From Pseudomonadota bacterium (GTDB taxonomy: Bacteria > Pseudomonadota > Alphaproteobacteria > Sphingomonadales > Sphingomonadaceae): a stretch of DNA of 64,000 bases. The first letter of the stretch is position 1, and each line of letters starts with the position of its first letter. The DNA lies in assembly GCA_023457895.1 (NCBI GenBank), contig JAEXAY010000031.1:1-64000 (forward strand). The letters run 5' to 3'. Positions 46,037 through 53,629 of the stretch are shown here, piece by piece. Both the position numbers and the translations under genes were made by a program. The notes under the pieces are model-generated. The model searched no databases. It was given only the letters and a program-made list of their open reading frames with translations, and was not told where the DNA came from.

Positions 46037-48499
46037 ATGAGCCAGAGACTATTTGAGCGTGCCGCCTTGCTGTGCGGCGCGGCCATGACCCTCGTTCCGG
46101 CAGCCGCCTATGCACAGCAGGACGAACGGCCGGCAACGGCCACGCAGGATGATGTACGCGGCGACATCGTCGTCACCGCAACCCGCCGCAACGAGGCGAT
46201 GAAGGACGTCGCGATGTCGGTCAACGTCGCGACCGGCGAGCAGATCGAGAAGCTCAACATCTTCGACGCCAAGGATATGCAGCAGCTGGCGCCCGGGCTG
46301 GAGTTGACCAACACGACCGGACGCAACAACACCACCACGCTTCGCGGCCTCACCTTCGATCCCGACCAGGGAACCAGCCCGGCGGTCCAGGTCTATTATA
46401 ACGAGGTCCCGACCGATGCGCAGACGGTCTATACCGCTATCTACGATATCGAGCAGATCGAGGTGCTGCGTGGCCCGCAAGGGCTGCTGCGCGGGCTTTC
46501 CGCCCCCGCCGGCGCCATCACCATCGCGACCCGCAAGCCCTCGTTCGACCAGATCGAAGGCTATGCCCAGGCGACCGCGACGACGCGCGGCGGCTATAAT
46601 GTCCAGGGTGGCATTTCGCTGCCCTTCTCCGATGCCGTATCGCTGCGCGTCGCCGCAGTCGCCGACGGCAACAGGCTCAATCATGTGCGCAACCTCAATC
46701 TCGACAAGCGCTCACGCAGCCGGACCCAAAGCGTGCGCGCCACCCTTGGGCTGCGCCCGAGCGATGCGTTCAAGGCCTATCTGAGCTACCAGTATCTGAC
46801 GGCAGACAATGTGCAGTTCCCGCAGGTGATCGGCACCGGCAACACCCCTGCCTACCAGCTATTGCCGTTTCTGGGCGGTATAGTGCTGCCGGATACGACC
46901 GAGCGTTCGGGACCGCCGCTGGTGGCTTCCGATTATGCGTCGGTTTCCGAAGGCATTTTCCGCAACCAGAACGATACGCACATCGTCAATCTCCAGATAG
47001 AATATGATTTCGGCCCCGCCACGCTTTCCTTTGCCGGCGCCCATCAATATTCCAAGCTCAACATCCTGCGTGACTGGGACGAAGGCAACGCAGTTCCCAA
47101 CTATGTCGATACTTCGCGGGTCGTCACCCCCTACAAGGTCGACACGGCGGAATTGCGGCTCGCCTCGAACAATGACGAGGGGCTGGGCTGGGGCGTCGGT
47201 GCTTTCTATACCAAAACCACCGGAACCACGCGGGTCAACGAACATGCGGACAGTTTCTTTTTTCCCGCGTCGGTGGTGACCACGCCGCTGGTGCTCGGCG
47301 ATGCACCCTATCTGCCGATCGCAACCGATGTCAGCGTGCCGGTCAATATCCGCACCCTGTCGTTCAACGCCAACCTGCGCTACAAGAGCGGGCCGCTCAA
47401 GATCGAAGGCGGCATCCGCTATTCGATCATCAAGAATATCCAGACAGCAACGATCGGTATATCCTCGCCGGGCAACCTGTTTGCCGGGGTAGCGCCCTTC
47501 TCGCTCGTTCAGGACGGCATCCCGGCTGAACTTTCGCGCACCAAGGAGAAGCCATGGACCGGCGGGATCAATATTACCTATGAAATCACCCCCGACGTGA
47601 ACATCTATGCCGCCTATGGCCATAGTTTCCGTGCAGGCTCAGCGGGGGTCGCGACGCCGCTCGGCATCAGCGCCGATCTTGTCAAGACCAGGCCGGAAAA
47701 GACCGACTCCTGGGAAGCCGGGCTGAAGGGATCGATCCTCGACCACCGTGCCAATTTCAGCATTGCGGGCTTCTACCAGAAGATCGACGGCTATCTGTCG
47801 CGCTTCAATCGCATCTTCTATAATTGTTCCGAACTGTTCGGCTCCTGTTATCCAAGCCCGCCCGCGCCCCCGATCAACAATGCGGTCGACATCCCCAACG
47901 GTGCGTTCGAGTTCAACTATAATGGCGATGCAACCGTCAAGGGCATTGAGGCCTCGCTTGATGGGGGGATCAGCCGCAACTGGGATCTGGGCGTCAGCGC
48001 GTCCTATGTCCGCGCGCGCTATGATAATGCACTGCTCCCCTGCAATGATTTTGCCGGGACCGGCATCCCCAACCGCACCGGCGCGCCGCGCGTGACCGGT
48101 ACCGGCAACGTCAGCTATTGTCTCTCCAATGGTCGCATCGCCGAGGTTCCCGATTTCAACCTCACTGCCAATACCGAGATTCGTGCGCCGATGGGGAATG
48201 TTACCCCCTATCTGCGCGGGCTGTTTACCTATCGCCCCGGTTTCCATTCGGAACGGGTCGCCTATGACTATCGCAGCCGGGCACTGCTCAACCTGTTTGC
48301 GGGGGTCCGGAGCCAAGATTCCAGATGGGACGTCAACCTGTTTGCCCGCAACCTCCTCAACCAGAAGCGCATCACCGATATCCGGGGCGGCAACGAGGTG
48401 CGCGCGACGGCGGCGGGCCTTGCCTATGATTCGGGCTATCGGATCGTCAACGTGATGGCGCCGCGCGAATTCGGGCTGACCGCCGCGTTCAAATTCTGA
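46037..48499 (+). CDS. TonB-dependent outer-membrane receptor (island copy)
   Basis: This 820-residue protein has a signal peptide ending AYA-QQ (about residue 27), TonB box 'GDIVVTATRR' near residue 42, plug motif 'IEQIEVLRGPQGLLRGLSAP', a long barrel, and a Phe-terminated last strand ('EFGLTAAFKF'). It lies 41 bp after the HxD...H gene and belongs to the same transcription unit. Placement within a catabolic island with oxygenases and no iron genes suggests uptake of a bulky organic substrate. Confidence 0.93.
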   Translation: MSQRLFERAALLCGAAMTLVPAAAYAQQDERPATATQDDVRGDIVVTATRRNEAMKDVAMSVNVATGEQIEKLNIFDAKDMQQLAPGLELTNTTGRNNTTTLRGLTFDPDQGTSPAVQVYYNEVPTDAQTVYTAIYDIEQIEVLRGPQGLLRGLSAPAGAITIATRKPSFDQIEGYAQATATTRGGYNVQGGISLPFSDAVSLRVAAVADGNRLNHVRNLNLDKRSRSRTQSVRATLGLRPSDAFKAYLSYQYLTADNVQFPQVIGTGNTPAYQLLPFLGGIVLPDTTERSGPPLVASDYASVSEGIFRNQNDTHIVNLQIEYDFGPATLSFAGAHQYSKLNILRDWDEGNAVPNYVDTSRVVTPYKVDTAELRLASNNDEGLGWGVGAFYTKTTGTTRVNEHADSFFFPASVVTTPLVLGDAPYLPIATDVSVPVNIRTLSFNANLRYKSGPLKIEGGIRYSIIKNIQTATIGISSPGNLFAGVAPFSLVQDGIPAELSRTKEKPWTGGINITYEITPDVNIYAAYGHSFRAGSAGVATPLGISADLVKTRPEKTDSWEAGLKGSILDHRANFSIAGFYQKIDGYLSRFNRIFYNCSELFGSCYPSPPAPPINNAVDIPNGAFEFNYNGDATVKGIEASLDGGISRNWDLGVSASYVRARYDNALLPCNDFAGTGIPNRTGAPRVTGTGNVSYCLSNGRIAEVPDFNLTANTEIRAPMGNVTPYLRGLFTYRPGFHSERVAYDYRSRALLNLFAGVRSQDSRWDVNLFARNLLNQKRITDIRGGNEVRATAAGLAYDSGYRIVNVMAPREFGLTAAFKF

Positions 48500-48637
48500 C
48501 AGGAAAAGCGGAAGTACTGGAAGCCCGTTAGATTTATGCTGTTGCGGTCTGCCAAGACACCAATCATGAACTGCGGACCGAGACGCCTCGACGTGTTCTA
48601 TCGATGGCGACACTGGACCTAAGGCGGAGACAGTCAA

Positions 48638-49090
48638 ATGACCGACTTGCAGATGCTGCTCGACGAGCGGGAGATCACGAGAAAGCTTGGGCGCTTCGCC
48701 CGCGTGCTGGACGCGAAACAGTGGCCCCGGCTCTCCGATGTGTTCGCCTCCGATCTGAGCTTCGAATATGGACAGGGCGAGCGCGAGGGAATAGCCGCCC
48801 TCGAGGCTCAGATGCGTCAGTATCTCGACGTCTGCGGGCCGACACAACATCTGCTCGGCAGTATTACGGTCGACGTGGATGGGGATGTAGCGGTCAGTCG
48901 GGCTTATGTTCAGGCGCGGCATCAACGACGCGACGATCCGGTCGGCGCTATATTTGATTCTACCGGAGAATATGTTGATCGATGGCAGCGGCGCGCAGAA
49001 GGGTGGCGCATCGTCCGCCGGGAAGCTACCTGGTTTCTCCACTCCGGTGATCCTGCTGTTCTCGCAACAGACATTGGATCGCTGGGATAA
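48638..49090 (+). CDS. SnoaL-like NTF2-fold protein (island copy)
   Basis: This 150-residue protein has 'LQMLLDEREITRKLGRFARV', 'WPRLSDVFASDLSFEYGQGE', 'PTQHLLGSITVDVDGDVAVS' and 'EGWRIVRREATWFLHSGDP', the SnoaL_4 pattern. It lies 138 bp after the receptor stop. Like the pair at 4315-7067, a TonB receptor is followed by a SnoaL protein, here within the acquired region. A dehydratase, isomerase or carrier role is possible; substrate unknown. Confidence 0.78.
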   Translation: MTDLQMLLDEREITRKLGRFARVLDAKQWPRLSDVFASDLSFEYGQGEREGIAALEAQMRQYLDVCGPTQHLLGSITVDVDGDVAVSRAYVQARHQRRDDPVGAIFDSTGEYVDRWQRRAEGWRIVRREATWFLHSGDPAVLATDIGSLG

Positions 49091-49179
49091 ATGCTATCGC
49101 GAGTTGCAATGGACAAGGACGCGAACGGTCTGTTTGAGCTGTAACCAAGCCCGAACAGGGATAAGGTTACAGCGCCCGC

Positions 49180-50037
49180 CTAACCTTCCAGCAAATGCCG
49201 GACTTCCTCGTTCATCACCGGCGGCTGCTGGCTCCTGAAGAAGGCGATCCGCCCCTCGATCGCGCCAAGGCTCATCTCGGGCTGGGTGTGAACCCAGAAT
49301 TTCCCGGCGGCGATCTGGTCCATGATGAGCGCGCAGCCTTGCGCGAGGTCCATGCCATGATCGCGCATCATCTCGAACATCCTGCGGCGGTGCGCGCCCG
49401 CGCCTGCGGGCTCGCCCGCCCCCGCTTCCGCATCGAAAATGCTGGTCTTCAGCATCCCCGGCATAACTGACGCGACGTGGATCGGCGCGCCCTTCAGTTC
49501 CAGTTCGAGATAGAGGCATTCGCTGAACGACTGCACCGCATGTTTCGACATGATATAGGCGGTCTGCTGCGGCATCACGCCAAAGGCGCCCATCGATGCG
49601 AGGTTGGCGATCCAGGCCTCCTCCCCGCGCTCGATCATCGGGGGCAAAAAGGCGCGGCAGCCATGAACGATACCGTGGATGTTGATGTTGAGCGTCGCTT
49701 CCCACCGCTCGACCGGAATTTCCCAGCTATAACCGATGGTTTCGATGCCCGCGTTGTTGATGAGCAGCCGCACGCTGTCATGGTTGGCGAACACATGGTC
49801 GGCCAGCCGGTCGAGTTCGCGCGGCTGCGACACGTCGACTTTCAGCGCTTCGGCCTGTCCGCCCGCCGCGATGATATCCTGCGCGACCTGGCCAGCACGC
49901 GCCTCGTCGATGTCGGTGACGACGACCGTCATCCCCAGTTCCCCGGCACGGCGCGCCAGCCCCGATCCGATCCCGGCGCCTGCTCCGGTAATGACGGCGA
50001 CGCCGCCCGCAAATTTGTCGGTATCCTGTGCTCTCAC
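49180..50037 (-). CDS. Short-chain dehydrogenase/reductase (island operon)
   Basis: This 285-residue SDR has 'VAVITGAGAGIGSGLARRAG', 'LLINNAGIETIG', catalytic Ser in 'IANLASMGAFGV' and Tyr-Lys in 'QTAYIMSKHAVQS'. GTG 50037 is chosen because AAGGA stands seven bases ahead and the domain begins at once; the longer frame adds non-homologous residues. It is the third gene of the minus-strand operon esterase-VOC-SDR, starting ten bases after the VOC stop. It likely oxidises the alcohol released by the esterase (inference). Confidence 0.88.
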   Translation of the reverse strand: MRAQDTDKFAGGVAVITGAGAGIGSGLARRAGELGMTVVVTDIDEARAGQVAQDIIAAGGQAEALKVDVSQPRELDRLADHVFANHDSVRLLINNAGIETIGYSWEIPVERWEATLNINIHGIVHGCRAFLPPMIERGEEAWIANLASMGAFGVMPQQTAYIMSKHAVQSFSECLYLELELKGAPIHVASVMPGMLKTSIFDAEAGAGEPAGAGAHRRRMFEMMRDHGMDLAQGCALIMDQIAAGKFWVHTQPEMSLGAIEGRIAFFRSQQPPVMNEEVRHLLEG

Positions 50038-50047
50038 ATCCTGTTCC

Positions 50048-50470
50048 TTATGGTGCGGCGTCGAGTTGGACGACTTCGGCGACATGGCCTTCAGGATCGA
50101 GGATGAAGACGACCTCGATGCCGAATTCATCGATGCGGAAGGACGGTTCGGGCACGCTGCCGCCCGCTGCCCTGGCGCGCGCGATCACGCCCTCAATATC
50201 GGTGGTGGTGAAGCCAATCACCGATTCTCCCGTCTGCGGTCCGGTTGAATCCAGATATTTGATGAGCGTGAGCTCGAGCCCGCCGGGATAGGGCGCCTGG
50301 AACCCGATCTCATCGATCTCGCGGCCGAGCATCACCGCCTGATGGCGGAAGAAGCGGACGATACCGAACACCTGTTCGTAGAAATTGGCCATCGCCTCGA
50401 GATCGTGGACGAAAAGCTTGGCGAAGACCGGCATGGTTTCACGGGCCACGCCGACGGGACGTTCACTCAT
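50048..50470 (-). CDS. VOC-family (glyoxalase/dioxygenase-like) protein
   Basis: This 140-residue protein has 'FAKLFVHDLEAMANFYEQVF' at the start and 'FGIEVVFILDPEGHVAEVVQ' at the end, the paired beta-alpha-beta-beta-beta units of the vicinal oxygen chelate fold. Metal-ligand candidates are His near residue 22 and Glu near the C-terminus. It overlaps the end of the esterase gene by eight bases, so translation is coupled. It may be an isomerase, ring-cleaving dioxygenase or binding protein. Confidence 0.82.
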   Translation of the reverse strand: MSERPVGVARETMPVFAKLFVHDLEAMANFYEQVFGIVRFFRHQAVMLGREIDEIGFQAPYPGGLELTLIKYLDSTGPQTGESVIGFTTTDIEGVIARARAAGGSVPEPSFRIDEFGIEVVFILDPEGHVAEVVQLDAAP

Positions 50471-51416
50471 TGGTTGCTGCTCCGGCGAAAGATTGTTTGA
50501 GAAAGGCGGCCGCGTCCTCCAGCGCCTGCCGCGCGCCTGGGAGGATGCCGACCCACGACGCGAACCCATGGACCATGCCGGGATAGCGCGTGGTAGTGAC
50601 CGTCACCCCGGCGGCTTTGAGTATCCGGCCATAGATTTCCGCATCATCGCGTGACGGATCGCATTCGGCGGTGGCGATGAAGGCGGGCGGGAGGCCGTCG
50701 TGACGGCCGGCTTTGGCGGGCGAGGCGCGAAAATCGCCTTGCTCGCGCTCCGGATCGGCCAGATATTGCTCCCAGAACCAGCCGATATCGTCCGCGCTAA
50801 GGAGCGGCCCGTCGGCGAACTCCCGCGACGAAGCGGTATCTGCATCGGGATAAGTGCACGAGCCGTAGATAATGATCTGCGCGGACAAGGGCGGCCCACC
50901 TGCATCGCGCGCCATGAGCGCCAGCGCCGCAGCCAAATTGCCTCCCGCGCTATCGCCTGCAACCGCAATATGTGCCGGATCGCCGCCGAGCGCGGCGGCA
51001 TTCCCGGCCACCCATGCAAGCGCCGCCCAGCAATCCTCGATTCCGGCCGGAAACCGATGCTCTGGCGCGAGCCGGTAATCGACCGAGACGACAAGTGTTT
51101 CGCCCCAGGCGCAAAGCGCACGCGCGATCATGTCCTGCGTGTCGAGGTCGCCCACGACAAATCCGCCGCCATGCATGTAAAGCGTGACCGGGTGCGGCCC
51201 CTCGCCCTGCGGCCAGTAAAGCCGGAGCGGCAGGGCGCCAGCGGGCCCGGCAATGGTGCGATCCTCGCTGCGGCCGACCATTGCATCGCCTGCCGGCGGC
51301 AGCATGACCGAACTGTCGTGCACCGCTTTCCGCAGCACATCGAGCGGCATGTTCCTCACCCCCGGCCAGGGCGGCGCGGCGGCGAGCATGGCTTCGATCT
51401 GCGGATCAATCGCCAT
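50463..51416 (-). CDS. Alpha/beta-hydrolase, hormone-sensitive-lipase-like esterase (family IV)
   Basis: This 317-residue esterase has the oxyanion motif HGGG ('LYMHGGGFVVGD'), 'SVDYRLAPEHRFPA', nucleophile elbow 'GDSAGGNLAAAL', catalytic Asp in 'ATAECDPSRDDA' and His in 'GMVHGFASWV', a complete family IV triad. It hydrolyses carboxylic esters, a natural follow-on to a Baeyer-Villiger product. It opens the minus-strand operon, with a copy of the shared operator 76 bp upstream of its start. Confidence 0.93.
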   Translation of the reverse strand: MAIDPQIEAMLAAAPPWPGVRNMPLDVLRKAVHDSSVMLPPAGDAMVGRSEDRTIAGPAGALPLRLYWPQGEGPHPVTLYMHGGGFVVGDLDTQDMIARALCAWGETLVVSVDYRLAPEHRFPAGIEDCWAALAWVAGNAAALGGDPAHIAVAGDSAGGNLAAALALMARDAGGPPLSAQIIIYGSCTYPDADTASSREFADGPLLSADDIGWFWEQYLADPEREQGDFRASPAKAGRHDGLPPAFIATAECDPSRDDAEIYGRILKAAGVTVTTTRYPGMVHGFASWVGILPGARQALEDAAAFLKQSFAGAATNE

Positions 51417-51491
51417 GCCGGTCTGCTCCGCCGACGACCATCGCGACTCCGCCAGAAAATGAAAGAACTACCACGACAAACCTTTCTCAAA

Positions 51492-51505
51492 TAAGTATTT
51501 ACTTA
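51492..51505. promoter_or_regulatory. Palindromic operator, copy 2 (TAAGTATTTACTTA)
   Basis: A perfect palindrome 76 bp before the esterase start, identical to operator copy 1 at 12 of 14 positions, giving the consensus TAAGTRTTTRCTTA. It ties the esterase-VOC-SDR operon to the monooxygenase/receptor units 7 kb away. Confidence 0.65.
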
Positions 51506-51600
51506 CCTTGATAGGCGATTCAGGACCGGTGTCAATTGCTCGAGCAGAGAAAATTAGGGCTCGGCGGATGATGGATAGGCAGCGTGAATTTTGGGAGCGC

Positions 51601-51960
51601 GCGTTGCAATTGGCGCACCACAATCATTGGAAGAATGGGAGCAACAATGTGCCTCGATGCTCCCTAGCCTTGAGCCTTCGCCGATCATAGCGGAGTTACT
51701 CACGATCCTGCGCACCACATCCCTTGTTTCGCGGCTCGCCCAGCCGATGCAAAATCTGCTGATCAAGGCGGCAATGACATAGTGCCGGTCAGTGCGCGCG
51801 AGAGAATTGAACTGTCAAATGAGCGCCTCTCCGCATGGCAACGCAAGGGCGTATAACTCGTGGGAAAGGCGTCGGACCGCATTATCATTGCAGGAGCACC
51901 CCGACACAATCCGCCATCCAAATGGGCATGGAACCGAGCGAACTTTATCGCCGGATTTAA
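51601..51960 (+). pseudogene. Decayed second copy of the MpaB/DUF2236 oxygenase gene
   Basis: The stretch repeats the C-terminal third of the gene at 15144 ('GAPQSLEEWEQQCASMLPSL', 'RLAQPMQNLLIKAA'). It carries its own lesions: one base lost near 51776 (TAG follows at once), a TAA in place of a sense codon after 'LSAWQRKGV', and one base lost in the CCCC near 51901. Restoring them gives an ending 'IQMGMEPSELYRRI' and a stop at 51958-51960. The N-terminal two thirds are absent. The damage differs from that of the other copy, so both decayed independently. The 51961-52225 stretch after it holds no gene. Confidence 0.85.
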
Positions 51961-52225
51961 CGCCGCATAAGCGCTACAGCATCACATAGTCGCTGCCGAG
52001 AACCTAGGCGCAAGACCGCTCCATCCGCAGGCTAACTCCGGCGCAGATGAGGTATAGCTGAGGTCACTTTTTCGGATTCCATTGGACCAAAGATCGTAAC
52101 TTCGGACAACGCCCAAAACGCACCTTCTCACAGCTTGGGACCTGCGTGGGTCAATCCCAACGCACCAGCCGATTATGGCCTGAAAGCCTTAGATATCCTA
52201 GCTTTTCTGTCTTGTTTTCCTCGAT

Positions 52226-52273
52226 TTCGTAATGATGGGGTCACGTGTTCGAGTCACGTAAGCGGCACCACCC
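52226..52273 (+). repeat. attR-like 48-bp copy of the tRNA-Thr 3' half
   Basis: An exact copy of 41409-41456 without the 5' half of a tRNA, so it is not a functional gene. It closes the 10.8-kb acquired segment and serves as the near end of the next one. The following 194 bases show no gene. Confidence 0.93.
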
Positions 52274-52467
52274 ATTCCTTGTCTCTGCGCCATTTCCTGT
52301 ATTTCCGATTATTCGTCCGAAAACGGCGCAGATCTGCGCGCCTTGGAGCATGGTCATTTGCGAAGTGGTATCCAGAGACTCCCTGATTGCACGATTATTC
52401 CCTGTTTCTGTGCAATCGTCTCTGACCCCCCATTTTACGGATTCCAGTTGCTAGGGTGAAGTGATGG

Positions 52468-52725
52468 TTAGTTCGTTGAAAATCCGAACAATGCGCGCTG
52501 TCCGGCCCAGTCAAGCGGAATATTCGTCGCGCGAAGCAACCGGCGACCTGTGAGAGCGGCTGGCTGACGACCATCAAGGATCGCCGAGATAATATCGGGG
52601 GCGAGCCAGCTGATCCATAGGAGTTGCCACAAGTGCCGCTTGCCGTAGTTTGCGACGCATGCGTGCTCGACGCCGTTCAGTATCAGGTCCTGCGCTGCAA
52701 ACGCACGCGCTACCAGCCGGACCAA
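52468..52725 (-). pseudogene. C-terminal fragment of a serine site-specific recombinase-like protein
   Basis: The 85-residue frame ends with 'WLAPDIISAILDGRQPAALT', 'GRRLLRATNIPLDWAGQRAL' and 'FGFS', the characteristic tail of large serine recombinases of alphaproteobacterial elements. The upstream part ('ACVANYGKRHLWQLLW') has decayed from the expected helix-turn-helix, and the catalytic domain is missing. It suggests a second kind of mobile element once occupied this spot. Confidence 0.55.
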
Positions 52726-52733
52726 TACGGGAT

Positions 52734-53606
52734 CTAGGGGCGAACCATGTCCGTCCGTGGCATGTCCGCAGTTGCATCAACATGATCTTCGAACCAGTCG
52801 AGCAGGAGCCTCTCGATTTTACGCCCCGCTGCTGCCTGATCGACAAGGTCGATTGAGCGCAATTCGGGACTGGCCATGACGGCAATGACGGCGTCGAGGT
52901 AGGCGTACTTGGGATCGCGGCCCGGGCCTGCCTTGCGCTTTGGCTTGCTCATAGCGAGCAGCCGTTCTGCGTCGTTTCGGGTGACATAGAGGTCACCAAG
53001 GATCGGGATCGGGGCCGGGTAACCAAGCACATGGGAGCGCTCGCCCACATCTTCTGACAGAACCAAATAGCGTAGCCGCCCGAAGAACAATCTCCTGTCG
53101 AGCGGGACATATCTCCCGTGTAGCAGCGACCGAGCATATACCCGGGGGCCGGACTCCTTCTGGAGCTCGGTCAGGGTGGTCTCAATGCGCTGATCCAGAT
53201 CATGCGGCAGCGCGGCCGGGACCTTCGGGAAGCTCGCCCCGTATTGCCAGAGGTGCCAAGCCAGCAGTCCGATGGCGGGCAAGGCAAGCGTCAAAACCTC
53301 GATTCCGAAGACCCAGGGGGACTGTCGCCAAATCCCAAGGACGTCACTCAGCATGGCCACCCCAGCGATAAGGGCGAGGGGTATGGAAAGCTTCAGAAAC
53401 CCTGATTTGCGATCAAGGGTGCGCCTCACTTGGCCCAGAGCGAGATCGACAGCCCGGTTGATCCTTGCCAACCCGTCTTCGATATCGGTGTCGTAGCAAA
53501 TCGCCAGGGCGCGGCGCAGAGGGATATGCTCTTCCAGCAGCACAGGCATGAGAGGCCCTAAATCGGGTCTGGTTGCTATCGGAGCTGGTTTTGGACCACC
53601 CTTCAT
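52734..53606 (-). CDS. Membrane protein of unknown function (island cargo)
   Basis: I do not recognise this 290-residue protein. It has two hydrophobic helices (about residues 72-90 and 98-118: 'LSIPLALIAGVAMLSDVLGI', 'VFGIEVLTLALPAIGLLAWH'), an N-terminal soluble part with 'LLEEHIPLRRALAICYDTDI', and a C-terminal basic then acidic region ('KRKAGPGRDPKYAYLDAVIA', 'RKIERLLLDWFEDHVDATAD'). Its start is 23 bp from the start of the divergent gene at 53630, so one of the two starts may lie further in (ATG 53549 is an option here). It sits with its neighbour between two tRNA-Thr-like sites. Confidence 0.6.
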   Translation of the reverse strand: MKGGPKPAPIATRPDLGPLMPVLLEEHIPLRRALAICYDTDIEDGLARINRAVDLALGQVRRTLDRKSGFLKLSIPLALIAGVAMLSDVLGIWRQSPWVFGIEVLTLALPAIGLLAWHLWQYGASFPKVPAALPHDLDQRIETTLTELQKESGPRVYARSLLHGRYVPLDRRLFFGRLRYLVLSEDVGERSHVLGYPAPIPILGDLYVTRNDAERLLAMSKPKRKAGPGRDPKYAYLDAVIAVMASPELRSIDLVDQAAAGRKIERLLLDWFEDHVDATADMPRTDMVRP

Positions 53607-53629
53607 GGCGGTGAAGTCGATCCAAAAGC

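Noticed and set aside
52226..52273. A second tRNA-Thr gene
   Set aside because: Only the 3' half is present; there is no D-arm or 5' acceptor strand, so it is an attachment-site copy.
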